The notes: generated by a model from the letters alone, not told the origin. Positions 43,877 to 53,975 are shown, counted from the stretch's first letter. The stretch: 64,000 bases of DNA from Colwellia psychrerythraea (GCF_000764225.1 NZ_JQED01000046.1:62001-126000), one strand, 5' to 3'. Translations and numbers: made by a program.

Positions 43877-46230
43877 ATGAAATACTCAACCTCTACCGCC
43901 TTAATTGCTCTAACAATGGCTTTTTCTGTTTTTCTGTCAGTAGACAGTCAGGCAAGTAAAGTTGCGTTCGACGATAAATTTCGTCAATTAGGTGAGGTTT
44001 TACCTACACCCAATATTTATCGTGCTGCTTCAGGTACGCCTGGACATAAGTATTGGCAACAACAAGTTGATTACGATATTTCTATAGCGCTTGATGACGA
44101 CACTCAACAATTAACTGGTGAGCAAATCATGGATTATCAAAATAATTCTCCAGATACTTTACGCTATTTATGGATACAACTAGACCAAAACCGCATGAAG
44201 CGTGACTCAGCTTATAAGATGACAAGCACAGCACCAAGCGAGAAAAAAGTCACATACAAGAGCTTTCGCAGTTTGGTTGAATCACCCGCTTTCGATGGTG
44301 GTTACGGCATAACAAAAGTAACGGCTAGTAATGGTAAACCATTACACTATGTTATCAATGGCACCATGATGCGTGTCGATTTACCTAAGCCGTTAAAATC
44401 GGGTGCCAGTGTTGAAATAAATATCAATTGGCACTACCAACTACATGAGCAAAAGTGCTTGGGGGTCGTTCAGGTTATGAATATTTTAAAGAAGATAAGA
44501 ACTATCTCTACGAAATTGCTAGTTGGTTCCCAAGAGCCGCCGCTTACTACGATGCAATGGGCTGGCAAAATAAACAGTTTTTAGGAAATGGCGAGTTCAC
44601 CCTAGAGTTTGGTGACTATGATGTAAAAATTACCGTACCTGCCGATCACATTGTAGCGGCCACAGGGGTTTTACAAAATGAGAAAAATGTACTCACTAAC
44701 CAACAACGAAAACGCTTAAAGCAAGCCAAAAAAGCTAAAAAACCGGTATTGATCATTACCCCTGAAGAAGCATTAGCAAATGAAAAGTCACGCAGCACTA
44801 AAACAAAAACGTGGCATTTCAAAGCCCAAAATGTGCGTGATTTTGCCTTTGCCTCAAGTCGAAAATTCATCTGGGATGCTCAGGGTTATCAGCAAAGTAA
44901 TAGTCATACCATGGCCATGTCATTTTACCCTAACGAAGGTAACCCGCTTTGGGAAAAGTATTCAACCGAAGCCATAATCCATACCATGGAACAATATAGT
45001 AAGTATACTTTTGAGTACCCTTACCCTGTTTCTATTTCAGTTAACGGTCCAGTTGGCGGTATGGAATACCCTATGATTACCTTCAATGGTCCTCGACCAA
45101 CACTTGATAAAAAAACGGGAAAAAAGACTTATTCTCGCCGGACAAAATACGGTTTGGTTGGTGTCATTATTCATGAAGTAGGTCACAATTACTTCCCTAT
45201 GATTGTTAACTCTGATGAACGTCAGTGGACTTGGATGGATGAAGGATTAAACACCTTCTTACAGTTCTTGGCAGAGCAATCTTGGGAAGAAGGTTATCCA
45301 TCTCGCCGTGGCCACGCTGCTAAGATTACCAGTTATATGAAAAGTGATAATCAAGTACCTATTATGACCAACTCAGAGTCTATTTTGCAGTTTGGTAATA
45401 ATGCTTATGGGAAACCTGCGACAGCGTTAAATATTTTACGCGAAACCATTATGGGCCGTGAGTTATTCGACTTTGCTTTTAAAGAATATGCCCAACGCTG
45501 GAAGTTTAAACGCCCTACGCCAGCTGACTTTTTCCGCACTATGGAAGATGCATCTGCAGTTGATTTAGATTGGTTCTGGCGTGGTTGGTTTTACACCACT
45601 GACCATGTAGATTTAGCTATCGATAATGTCTATTTATATCGTCCAAACAGTCAAAATCCAGATATTGAAGAAGCTTGGGAGCGTGCACTAGAGAATGAGC
45701 AACCTCAATTTATCAGTGATTTACGTAATAAAGGTCAATGGGTTCGCACTCAAGACAAAACTGAGCTATTAGATTTTTACAACGAGCATGATGAATTTAC
45801 CGCCACAAATGCTGATCGTAATAAATATAATCAAGAGCACCAAGAGCTAGAGCCTTGGGAGCAGGAACTGTTGATTAATGATAGTAACTTTTATGTCATC
45901 GATTTTTCTAATCACGGCGGCTTAGTGATGCCTATTTTACTCGACATTACTTATGCCGATAGCACAACTGAACATATTTACATTCCTGCTGAAATTTGGC
46001 GTAAAAACAGTAAAAAGGTATCTAAACTATTAATTCGTGACAAAGAAATTACTAAAATTGCGCTAGATGCTAACTGGCAAACTGCTGATGTGAACATTAA
46101 TAATAATTATTGGCCAGCACGCCCAATTAAATCGCGTTTTGATCTCTACAAAGAAAAGAAAAAAGACATGATGCGTGATTACAATGAAGAACTTAAAGAC
46201 ATCTCAGTTGATAAGAGCAATGATGAGTAA
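43877..46230 (+). pseudogene. M1-family metallopeptidase interrupted by a -1 frameshift
   Basis: Two frames make up one protein. The first (43877-44584) starts with a signal peptide and keeps family sequence to about 44455, where it reads HEQK and then loses homology. The second frame (to 46230) picks up at LGGRSGYEYFKEDKNYLYEIASWFPRAAAYYDAMGW. The zinc motif HEVGHNYFP with the distant glutamate in WMDEGLNTF is in the second part. The junction lies at AAAAG (44451-44455), as if one G of AAGGTG were lost. The protein would be about 780 residues and periplasmic. Either the gene is broken, the base is an assembly error, or tRNA-Lys slips from AAG to AAA. Confidence 0.75.
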
Positions 46231-46747
46231 AGTATTTAAAAAATATATTTTTGCTATCAGCTTTTATATCGGACTTGTAGCTTCAGCTACAAGTCATACC
46301 TATTTTTTTGGGGTCAGTGATATTTATGCTAACCCTAATACTCAACACCTTGAAATAGTGCATCAATTTACCGCCCATGATATAGAAAATGCCATAGCTG
46401 AAAGTAAACAGATACACTTTTCGGCTGAACATAAAGATTATGATTTATATATTCAACAATATTTTGAGCAACAATTTTCACTCGAGAAAAGCCAAGTTGA
46501 AATTCCATTAACTTGGTTAGGCTTTGAATTAACATCGGGAAAAATTATTGCCTATCAAGAAAGTAAAGGAGCAAATCTTTTACCGCAAATAATGGTAAAA
46601 AATGCAATACTCATTGATACTTACCCAAGACAAATAAATACCGTTAATTTTCAAGGTATCGATTTAAATGGTGGCGCTCTTTTTGGCAGCTTATCTTTCG
46701 ACCACAGAGTCACAGAAGCAATTATTACTCAAAATATTAGTCAATAA
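46220..46747 (+). CDS. DUF6702-type exported protein
   Basis: 175 residues from the first of two ATGs (46220, 46223); the frame is open further up inside the peptidase gene. A signal peptide ends at SATSH and the mature part starts HTYFFGVSDIYANPNTQHLEIVHQFTAHDIE, the pattern of DUF6702. It overlaps the end of the M1 peptidase gene by 11 bases, so it is translated with it. The overlap also argues that the upstream reading frame was intact until recently. Function unknown. Confidence 0.72.
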   Translation: MMSKVFKKYIFAISFYIGLVASATSHTYFFGVSDIYANPNTQHLEIVHQFTAHDIENAIAESKQIHFSAEHKDYDLYIQQYFEQQFSLEKSQVEIPLTWLGFELTSGKIIAYQESKGANLLPQIMVKNAILIDTYPRQINTVNFQGIDLNGGALFGSLSFDHRVTEAIITQNISQ

Positions 46748-46871
46748 CCGAACCAACAGCGCTTAACACCATAAATTATAAAACTATTACGCTATTTGAT
46801 TTACATTTGTAAAATAAGCATGCAGAATCAAATAATGCACTTTATCTCAACAGTTAAGATTCGGAATCTCC

Positions 46872-47336
46872 ATGAATGTAGAGTTTATCAATCCATTTTT
46901 ATCTTCAATGCTTAATGTCATGTCAACGATGGCTCAAATGGAGTTAACTCCAGAAAAGCCTCGCCTTAAAAAAAATGAAGTCGCCTTAGGTGATGTTTCA
47001 GGTTTAATTGGCATGGTGAGTGAGCAAGCAAAGGGTTCATTATCAATTACTTTTGAAGGAAGCTTAGCATTAGCCACGATGAAAAAAATGGTTGGAGAAG
47101 CACCTGACGAAGTCAATGAAGAGATTATCGACTTGGTGGGTGAAATAACCAATATGGTAACTGGTGGTGCAAAACGTATGCTGAGTGAAAAAGGCATTGA
47201 ATTTGATATGGCAACCCCAATAGTTGTTTCTGGGCCAAATCACTCCATTCATCATAAAGCTAAAGGTCCTATTGTTATTATCCCACTAAAAAGTGAGATA
47301 GGCAGAGCTTACATTGAATTTAGTTTTGATGAGTAA
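46872..47336 (+). CDS. cheX: CheX-family chemotaxis phosphatase
   Basis: 154 residues. The active motif E-x-x-N lies in EIIDLVGEITNMVTGGAKRML, a CheC/CheX helix that removes phosphate from CheY-P. SEQAKGSLSITFEGSLALATMKKMVGE matches the family core. It is an orphan, with no other chemotaxis gene nearby; orphan CheX proteins can act on response regulators other than CheY. A strong terminator follows. Confidence 0.88.
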   Translation: MNVEFINPFLSSMLNVMSTMAQMELTPEKPRLKKNEVALGDVSGLIGMVSEQAKGSLSITFEGSLALATMKKMVGEAPDEVNEEIIDLVGEITNMVTGGAKRMLSEKGIEFDMATPIVVSGPNHSIHHKAKGPIVIIPLKSEIGRAYIEFSFDE

Positions 47337-47376
47337 AAAATAAGTAACGGTACGTTTAAAATTATTCTTTACACGT

Positions 47377-47404
47377 AAAAAAAGCGACATCAGTCGCTTT
47401 TTTT
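47377..47404. terminator. Bidirectional terminator between cheX and ubiX
   Basis: Arms AAAAAAAGCGAC and GTCGCTTTTTTT with a four-base loop, giving a T-run in both directions. It serves the two convergent genes. Confidence 0.85.
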
Positions 47405-47434
47405 GTAGCCGGAGTATTAACACCGAGTTATCAA

Positions 47435-48076
47435 TTATATGTTGTAGCCCCAGCGCGGCATAATATCTTGTTTAATGCCAAGGTGATCTAGCACCCTCCC
47501 CACCATAAAATCTATCAGGTCTTCAATGGTTTCTGCGTTATGATAAAATCCTGGAGATGCAGGCATAATGGTTACTCCTTGCTGTGATAAACTGAGCATA
47601 TTCTGCAAGTGTAACGTTGAAAAAGGCGTTTCCCTCACCATTAAAATTAACTGCCCACGCTCTTTTATCACCACATCTGCAGCACGCTCTATTAAGTTAT
47701 CGCTCATACCATGACTAATAGCAGCCATTGTTCCGGTAGAGCAAGGACACACAATCATTCTTTTCGGCGCTGAAGAGCCTGAAGCAACAGGAGAGAACCA
47801 TTGCTCTTTACCAAATACCGTTATTTGATTTTCTTTAGCCTGATATTTTTCAGTAAAAAACTTACTGGCTGCATCAGGGGAGCTCGGAATTTTTACCCCG
47901 ACTTCAGTATCTAATACAATACGTCCCGCACTTGAACACAGAATATAGAGTTGGTAGTTTGCTGCAATTAGACATTCAATTAGGCGTAGAGCATAAGCTG
48001 AACCTGAAGCACCTGTGATAGCAAGTGTTATTTTGCCGTTAAAATCATTACTCGCCATACTCAGTTCTCTTATCAT
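47435..48076 (-). CDS. ubiX: Flavin prenyltransferase UbiX
   Basis: 213 residues. LAITGASGSAYALRLIECL binds FMN phosphate, and VCPCSTGTMAAISHGMSDNLIERAADV and REKTPFS-like VRETPFSTLHLQNML are family signatures. UbiX makes prenylated FMN used by UbiD in ubiquinone synthesis. It follows def by 35 bases in a leftward group with mpl. An internal ATG a few codons in (MASNDFNG) is a possible start. Confidence 0.94.
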   Translation of the reverse strand: MIRELSMASNDFNGKITLAITGASGSAYALRLIECLIAANYQLYILCSSAGRIVLDTEVGVKIPSSPDAASKFFTEKYQAKENQITVFGKEQWFSPVASGSSAPKRMIVCPCSTGTMAAISHGMSDNLIERAADVVIKERGQLILMVRETPFSTLHLQNMLSLSQQGVTIMPASPGFYHNAETIEDLIDFMVGRVLDHLGIKQDIMPRWGYNI

Positions 48077-48111
48077 TAGCTACAAACTCACGGTGTAGTT
48101 TATGGTTACCC

Positions 48112-48612
48112 CTAACCATTTTTAATTGTTTTCTTGACTTTCTTTAATGCCATTTGCTTTTTCAGCGGTGATAAATAGTCAATGAATAATGTACCGTTTA
48201 AGTGATCGATTTCATGCTGCATCACAATCGCAAGAAATTCATCACTGGTAATAGTAATTGCTTGGCCATTGCGATCTAATGCTTCAACAGTAACATTAGT
48301 AAAACGTTCCACGTCCGCATAGTAGCCAGGCACAGATAAACAGCCTTCCTGCCCCTTAGCTGTTGCTTCTCCGTGAGTGATCACTGGGTTAATTAGCACA
48401 AGTGGTTCATCACGGTTTTCAGAAATATCAATAACCACAACGGCTTCACTACTGCCCACTTGAGTTGCAGCTAAACCGATACCATCATCTGTATCGTACA
48501 TAGTTTCAAGTAAGTCATCGATTAACCCTTGAATTTTACTCACATCAGCTACAGGTTTTGCTTGCTCTATAAGTTTATCATTAGGTGCGGTAAGTATAGT
48601 TAATACTGTCAT
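48112..48612 (-). CDS. def: Peptide deformylase
   Basis: 166 residues with all three motifs: GIGLAATQ (44-51), EGCLSVP (C91) and HEIDH (133-137). It removes the formyl group from new proteins using an iron or zinc ion. It lies between mpl and ubiX rather than next to fmt, so it is probably a second deformylase of the genome; this is an inference from position. Confidence 0.92.
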   Translation of the reverse strand: MTVLTILTAPNDKLIEQAKPVADVSKIQGLIDDLLETMYDTDDGIGLAATQVGSSEAVVVIDISENRDEPLVLINPVITHGEATAKGQEGCLSVPGYYADVERFTNVTVEALDRNGQAITITSDEFLAIVMQHEIDHLNGTLFIDYLSPLKKQMALKKVKKTIKNG

Positions 48613-48683
48613 TGTGCTACATTCTCTTTACTATTTTGATTAAACTAAATTGGTTAGGCTGTCTTAATTATCATGCTATTTAC

Positions 48684-50096
48684 TTATACGATTGCCGTCG
48701 CTAAACGGTTTAATAGTTTATTATGGATATCAGCAAAGCCCCCGTTACTCATAACAACAATTATATCCCCAGCTTGAGCTTGTTGGCTAATCGCCTCCAC
48801 TAAGCTGTCAATATTATCTTCAATTTGGCATATTGGCTTACATTGATTGATTAAATCACTCACAGACCAAGTTACCTGTTCATCTTGATAGATAAAGACC
48901 TGATCTGCATCTACCAACGACTTAGGTAACGAATCTTTATGAACTCCTGATCTCATGGTATTCGACCTTGGCTCTAATACAGCAATGATGCGTCCAACCT
49001 GCTCTTGTTGTGAAAGTTTAGCACGGACACCAGCTAATGTTTTTGCTATAGCCGTTGGGTGGTGAGCAAAATCATCATAAACACTAATATTATTGACCGT
49101 ACCGCGAAGTTCAAAACGGCGCTTCGTATTAACAAATTCTGCGAGTGCTTCAATAGAAACACCGCTTGGTACGCCTGCATGACGTGCTGCTGCTATCGCC
49201 ATTACGGCGTTATCAATATTAAAATCGCCAATAAGATCCCATTTCACTACACCTTGTTTTTGACCATTAAACTTAACAATAAACTCACTGCCTTGTGCCG
49301 TTAACTTTTCAACTTGCCAGCCCATATCAAGCATTTTATCTTGTCTAGGCTCTCGTATAGAAAATTCAGTAGGTGTCCAACAACCCATGGCTAATGTTTC
49401 ACCAATAGCGACTTCGTTCGCGGGAGATAAAATCAAACCGTTACTAGGCACCATTCGGATAAGGTGATGAAATTGTTTTTGAATATCACTTAGATCATTG
49501 AAAATATCGCCATGATCAAACTCTAAGTTGTTAATCACCAAGGTACGTGGACGGTAATGGACAAATTTGGAGCGTTTATCAAAAAAAGCGCTGTCGTATT
49601 CGTCAGCCTCAATGACAAAAAAAGGTGTCTCACCTAAACGAGCAGAGCTAGAAAAATTTTGTGGCACACCACCAATGAGGAAACCTGGCGACATATGAGC
49701 ATATTCTAAAATCCACGCCAGCATACTACTGGTCGTTGTTTTCCCATGTGTACCCGACACAGCAAGAACCCAACGATCCTTCAAGACATTTTCAAGTAAC
49801 CATTGTGGACCAGAGGTATAAGGAATATTACGATCGAGCATATGTTCCACCATGGGGTTTCCACGCGACATGGCATTACCAACAATCACAAGATCAATAT
49901 CATCAGAAAAATTTTCAGTTTGGTAACCCGATATTAATTCAATGCCTAGCTGCTCTAACTGAGTACTCATTGGTGGATAAACATTGGCATCAGAGCCACT
50001 AACTTTGAAGCCGAGTTGCTTAGCTATAGCAGCAATCCCACCCATGAAAGTGCCACAAATACCCAAGATATGAAGGTGTTGAGTTTTATTAGTCAT
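48684..50096 (-). CDS. mpl: UDP-MurNAc:L-Ala-gamma-D-Glu-meso-DAP ligase Mpl
   Basis: 470 residues from the ATG at 50096; the frame opens at 50144 but the extra 16 residues are a hydrophobic stretch foreign to the family. HILGICGTFMGGIAAIAKQLGFKVSGSD is the N-terminal Mpl domain, SGTHGKTTTSSML the ATP loop. Mpl attaches recycled murein tripeptide to UDP-MurNAc in cell-wall recycling. No strong ribosome binding site is seen. Confidence 0.93.
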   Translation of the reverse strand: MTNKTQHLHILGICGTFMGGIAAIAKQLGFKVSGSDANVYPPMSTQLEQLGIELISGYQTENFSDDIDLVIVGNAMSRGNPMVEHMLDRNIPYTSGPQWLLENVLKDRWVLAVSGTHGKTTTSSMLAWILEYAHMSPGFLIGGVPQNFSSSARLGETPFFVIEADEYDSAFFDKRSKFVHYRPRTLVINNLEFDHGDIFNDLSDIQKQFHHLIRMVPSNGLILSPANEVAIGETLAMGCWTPTEFSIREPRQDKMLDMGWQVEKLTAQGSEFIVKFNGQKQGVVKWDLIGDFNIDNAVMAIAAARHAGVPSGVSIEALAEFVNTKRRFELRGTVNNISVYDDFAHHPTAIAKTLAGVRAKLSQQEQVGRIIAVLEPRSNTMRSGVHKDSLPKSLVDADQVFIYQDEQVTWSVSDLINQCKPICQIEDNIDSLVEAISQQAQAGDIIVVMSNGGFADIHNKLLNRLATAIV

Positions 50097-50206
50097 AAAT
50101 ATAATAATCAAAACATAAAGAAGCGTTATAATTGACGATATCATACCTTAATAACTAAGCTTTATCTGTATATACAGCCTATAAACTTAGCTGAGTAAAG
50201 TAATAA

Positions 50207-51331
50207 ATGACTCTATCAAGCGCTACCACCAAAGATACGTTTACATTAGTCTGTCAAAAAATCCAACAAGAAACGCATGATGTAAAGACTTACCTATTCA
50301 CTCAACCTAAGCGTGAAAAAACGATAGGCTTTAACTACTATGCTGGCCAGTACTTAAATTTCACCGTTAATATGGCCGGAACTATGCAAGCGTGTTGTTA
50401 TACGCTTTCCTCCACACCAACTAATTCTGCTTATGTCAGCATTACTATCAAACGAATTCCTCAAGGTAAGGTATCTAATTACTTTCATGATCATTTTAAA
50501 GTAGGCCGGTCGATTCATGTTAAAGAAATCGCGGGTAACTTTTGCATACGTGACTCTATTCCGCCAAAAATATTATTAATCAGCGCTGGAAGTGGCATAA
50601 CACCTATGCTCTCAATGCTGCGTTTTATGACAGAAATACAGTGTAAAAACCAAATTATCTTTATCCATAGTGCAAAGCAGGAAATCGACTTAATTGCTCA
50701 AGCTGAGTTAAATGATTTAGCGAAGCGACATGGCAATTGCCAAATAATTTACACCCTTACGCAAGGGGCCAATTCACAATGGCATGGATTTCAAGGACGG
50801 CTGAATGAACAAATGTTAAGTAATATTAAGCAAATTAATCATTATGAAGCTTTTGTTTGTGGACCTAAATTATTTCGCAACAACACTCAAGCTCTTTTAC
50901 TTAAGCTAGGGGCAGAGCCAAGTAACTTTCATGAGGAGAGTTTTGGTAAAAATGAGTATTCAACAGGTGACAGCAATGATATTAAAGAAAGCATCTCTGT
51001 ATTAAAGACAGAAGCAGAACACCAAGAGATTAACCAGCAAAGTTTGATACCTCAAAACAGTAATAAGAAAGTATCAATTTACTTTAGCCGATGGAAAAAG
51101 CGCTATCAAGGTAATCAACAAGATTCTTTGTTAGATCAAGGCGAAGCTGCTGGGTTAATTCTACCTCATTCATGTCGTGGGGGTAGTTGTGGTAGCTGTA
51201 AAGCAAAGTTAATCAGTGGCCAAGTCGAACAGCATTCAACTGACGGATTATCAGAAAGAGAGCAACGTCAAGGTTATATATTACTTTGCAGTTGCCATGC
51301 CTTAACTGATGTTGAGATAAGCCATGAGTAG
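50207..51331 (+). CDS. Ferredoxin-NADP reductase-like protein with C-terminal 2Fe-2S domain (Hcr-like)
   Basis: 374 residues. The FAD domain (ACCYTLSST at 62-70, the RxYS-like motif with Cys for Arg), NAD domain (ISAGSGITPMLSML at 125-138 and VCGP at 217-220), a linker, and a plant-type 2Fe-2S ferredoxin domain with Cys323, 328, 331 and 361 (C-x4-C-x2-C-x29-C). The order matches Hcr, the NADH oxidoreductase of the hybrid-cluster protein, and vanillate-type reductases. No hcp lies nearby, so its electron acceptor is open. Confidence 0.8.
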   Translation: MTLSSATTKDTFTLVCQKIQQETHDVKTYLFTQPKREKTIGFNYYAGQYLNFTVNMAGTMQACCYTLSSTPTNSAYVSITIKRIPQGKVSNYFHDHFKVGRSIHVKEIAGNFCIRDSIPPKILLISAGSGITPMLSMLRFMTEIQCKNQIIFIHSAKQEIDLIAQAELNDLAKRHGNCQIIYTLTQGANSQWHGFQGRLNEQMLSNIKQINHYEAFVCGPKLFRNNTQALLLKLGAEPSNFHEESFGKNEYSTGDSNDIKESISVLKTEAEHQEINQQSLIPQNSNKKVSIYFSRWKKRYQGNQQDSLLDQGEAAGLILPHSCRGGSCGSCKAKLISGQVEQHSTDGLSEREQRQGYILLCSCHALTDVEISHE

Positions 51332-51359
51332 TATTTGTTCCATGTGGTAATATCTAATG

Positions 51360-52478
51360 CTAGAAGTCATAACCTAAACTTACTACTAACCTGTAATCAT
51401 TTGACTGAGGAATAGCAGCATCCACAGTAGCAACTGGTTCAGCAACGCGGTCTAAGTAAATCATGACATCTAACTCAAAATCATTTTGAAGATCAAACTC
51501 AAAACCAGTTTTCAAATGTGAATTTCGCTTACCTGACTTTTCTTCGACAAATTGTAATTGGTAATCAAATAAATAATCTAATCGGCTTGAAATACTGTAA
51601 TCAAATAAAGTGCCTAAAGCTATTACGCCACTTTTTTGGTCACTTTCATCAGAAACGTCGTAATACTTGGTTTGTTGATAACTCGGACCAAGTGTAATAT
51701 CCCATTGCAAACGCTTATTTTGAAAGATGTGGTAACCTAAACTAAGCCCTATTGTATTTCTAGACTTAATATTTTGTTGTAAATCTGTAAAATGTTCATA
51801 ATCAAACACGCGAAAGAAGATCTTACGACTATAAAACCAATCCAGGTTTGAAGTTAGACGACTTGTATCAGTGATAACTGTTGTGCTTTCATCCGCAGTA
51901 GATTTACTATAATTATAGGTAAAATCAATTTTAAAACGGGTAAAGGGTGTTCTTCGTTGTACTCTCGCATTTACCATGTAATCAAGCTGACTAACATTAC
52001 CTTTATTAACATCAATACCTAAACTAACCTTCCCATCCCACAACTCTTTTCTTACATCAGAAGAAGACGTGATCGATAAGAGTTCAGATAAAGGATAATG
52101 TTGCTCACTACCATCACTAATGAGCACAAGGTGTTGATCCTTAACGATAAGGAAGCCTTGTTTTACTTCCCCATTAGCGAAACGTATCTGTTGATCGAAT
52201 CGACTACGAAGTTCTGTTACTTTATCCCAATCAAAAGTGATGGTATCAAACTCATCACTTTCAAACTCCAACTCATCGTCATACATAGAAATAATATCGC
52301 CTTTAAGCCACTCCCCTGATCGCAGTTTAAGCCAATCAAATTGTTGAGAAAAAACGGGCGTTGGCGGATTCCATACCTCGAGATGTTCAGACTTTTCTTG
52401 CCCATTACTGGTAAAGGTAATTAAGGCTATCACTAATAATAAATACTTATTCACAATAGTATGTATGGTTACTCTCAC
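51360..52478 (-). CDS. DUF481 outer-membrane protein, copy 1 of a tandem pair
   Basis: 372 residues. After a signal peptide comes a small N-terminal domain (LRSGEWLKGDIISMYDDELEFESDEFDTITFDWDKVTELRS, Sm/DUF2-like) and then a DUF481 barrel ending DYRLVVSLGYDF, an outer-membrane insertion signal. It is clearly paralogous to the next gene at 52549-53673 along its whole length. E. coli YdiY, a salt-induced protein, has the same barrel. A terminator lies between the pair, so copy 1 needs its own promoter. Confidence 0.82.
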   Translation of the reverse strand: MRVTIHTIVNKYLLLVIALITFTSNGQEKSEHLEVWNPPTPVFSQQFDWLKLRSGEWLKGDIISMYDDELEFESDEFDTITFDWDKVTELRSRFDQQIRFANGEVKQGFLIVKDQHLVLISDGSEQHYPLSELLSITSSSDVRKELWDGKVSLGIDVNKGNVSQLDYMVNARVQRRTPFTRFKIDFTYNYSKSTADESTTVITDTSRLTSNLDWFYSRKIFFRVFDYEHFTDLQQNIKSRNTIGLSLGYHIFQNKRLQWDITLGPSYQQTKYYDVSDESDQKSGVIALGTLFDYSISSRLDYLFDYQLQFVEEKSGKRNSHLKTGFEFDLQNDFELDVMIYLDRVAEPVATVDAAIPQSNDYRLVVSLGYDF

Positions 52479-52496
52479 TACTGAATTACATTAAAA

Positions 52497-52526
52497 AAGG
52501 CCTGTACTAATTGAGATACAAGCCTT
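52497..52526 (-). terminator. Terminator between the DUF481 genes
   Basis: Arms AAGGCCTGTA and TACAAGCCTT with one mismatch and a six-base T-run on the minus strand, 23 bases past the stop of the upstream copy. Confidence 0.75.
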
Positions 52527-52548
52527 AGATACAAACGGAGTTGCTTTG

Positions 52549-53673
52549 CTAAAAGTCGTAACCTAAACCAACGACTAAACGGAAATCATTTTTTTCTGGT
52601 ACCTGTCCCTCACTGTCCTCTTTCGGATTTTCTGTTCGATCGGCATAAAAAGTTAAATCAAGGTCAAAATCGTTAGTGAGGTCAATTTCTAGGCCTGTTT
52701 GAAAGTGATGAATATTACCACCAGAGGCTTCATCAATTACCTGGACATTATATGATGCTTCGTAGTCAATATCGCTAGAAATTTCAAAGGTAAAATCAGT
52801 GCCAAGAGTAAGACCAAAAGAGTCTTCACTGTCACTCTCATCCTCTTTAACATCAAGAAATTTACTTTTTTGATAACTTGGACCAAGATTAACATCCCAA
52901 CTTGTACGACTCGTATCAACAATATGATAACCCAATGCAATACCATAGTGTATTCGATAATCAAGGTTTAAAAAGTCATCAGCCATATATTCAAAATCAG
53001 CGGCTCGGAAATAAATCTTGGGGTTAAAGAACCAGTCATAAGATGACGTTAATCGTTCACTATCAGCAGTAACGGTTGTTTCTTCAGTCTTATTGTCTTC
53101 ATAGCGACTATAATCAGCAGTATAATCTGTTTTAAAGCGACTGCTCGAACTTCGTCGCTGTATTCCAGCAGAGAAAGTATAGTCAAATTGCACAGTATTA
53201 CCTTCACGTAGATTTATGCCTAAATTGACATAACCATCCCATAAATCTCTTTCATTTTTTCCTGAGGATGCAATAGATAAAAGGTTGCTAAACTCATAAT
53301 GGGTCGTCACGCCATTTTTTACTAAGGATAGTTTTCCATCTTTTATCACCAAATACCCTTCATCAATGGTTCCATCAAACATTCGAATACTTTGCCATTC
53401 CTTACTACGTAATTCGGCAATATCCTCTAAGTCAATAGTTTGCATATCAAGCTCATCACTATCAAACTCTAGTTTCTCGTCATACATTGAAATGATATCG
53501 CCCTTAAGCCATTCATCTGATGCCAGCTTTATCCAATCAAAATCTTGTTTAAAAACTGGAGTCGGTTTCTGCCACTCAGTCCTACCGTCCTCAGCATAAC
53601 TGAATGTCGATTGTGTTAACGAAAGAAACAAAGCCAAAATTACCGTTGTCAGGGTTGCTATGGTGTTATTCAT
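52549..53673 (-). CDS. DUF481 outer-membrane protein, copy 2 of a tandem pair
   Basis: 374 residues, with signal peptide (LTQSTFSYA), the same small domain (LASDEWLKGDIISMYDEKLEFDSDELDMQTIDLEDIAELRS) and a DUF481 barrel ending DFRLVVGLGYDF. Shared blocks with copy 1 such as LKGDIISMYD and GPSYQ show an old tandem duplication; the two differ at many positions. Upstream in transcription order; its own terminator follows. Confidence 0.82.
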   Translation of the reverse strand: MNNTIATLTTVILALFLSLTQSTFSYAEDGRTEWQKPTPVFKQDFDWIKLASDEWLKGDIISMYDEKLEFDSDELDMQTIDLEDIAELRSKEWQSIRMFDGTIDEGYLVIKDGKLSLVKNGVTTHYEFSNLLSIASSGKNERDLWDGYVNLGINLREGNTVQFDYTFSAGIQRRSSSSRFKTDYTADYSRYEDNKTEETTVTADSERLTSSYDWFFNPKIYFRAADFEYMADDFLNLDYRIHYGIALGYHIVDTSRTSWDVNLGPSYQKSKFLDVKEDESDSEDSFGLTLGTDFTFEISSDIDYEASYNVQVIDEASGGNIHHFQTGLEIDLTNDFDLDLTFYADRTENPKEDSEGQVPEKNDFRLVVGLGYDF

Positions 53674-53868
53674 AAAACCTCATACCTGTTAGGGCATTTC
53701 TCAGATTAAAGACAATAAATTATAAATATAGCGATGATGAAAACACAATGGCGCAATATCGAGTGTGCTCAACTGTTTATATTAAACACAACAAGAGAAA
53801 AAAAATATAAATTATTAAGGGCAATCAGCAAAATATATTCTATAGTAGGATTCTAACAACAACACAGG
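53674..53868. other. Divergent region between DUF481 copy 2 and glnA
   Basis: AT-rich, non-coding. The leftward promoter of the DUF481 gene should be here; no clear sites could be named. The NtrC sites and sigma-54 promoter of glnA follow on the right. Confidence 0.5.
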
Positions 53869-53885
53869 TGCACCATAATGATGCA
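53869..53885. promoter_or_regulatory. NtrC-binding site 1 of glnA
   Basis: TGCACCATAATGATGCA matches the NtrC consensus TGCACCA-N3-TGGTGCA in 13 of 14 fixed positions. It lies about 90 bases upstream of the sigma-54 promoter, a usual enhancer distance. Confidence 0.85.
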
Positions 53886-53890
53886 TCGAA

Positions 53891-53907
53891 AGCACTATAC
53901 AGGTGCA
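53891..53907. promoter_or_regulatory. NtrC-binding site 2 of glnA
   Basis: AGCACTATACAGGTGCA matches 11 of 14 fixed positions of the NtrC consensus, 22 bases from site 1, i.e. two helical turns, which suits cooperative binding. Confidence 0.7.
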
Positions 53908-53958
53908 ACAGAGATTGCGAGCGTTATAAAAAAGCTTATTAATCAACGACCTTCCTCT

Positions 53959-53975
53959 TGGCACGATTTTAGCTA
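53959..53975 (+). promoter_or_regulatory. Sigma-54 promoter of glnA
   Basis: TGGCACGATTTTAGCTA keeps the -24 GG and -12 GC at the required distance (consensus TGGCACR-N4-TTGCW, one mismatch in TAGC). Transcription would start near 53987 and be activated by NtrC. Confidence 0.75.
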
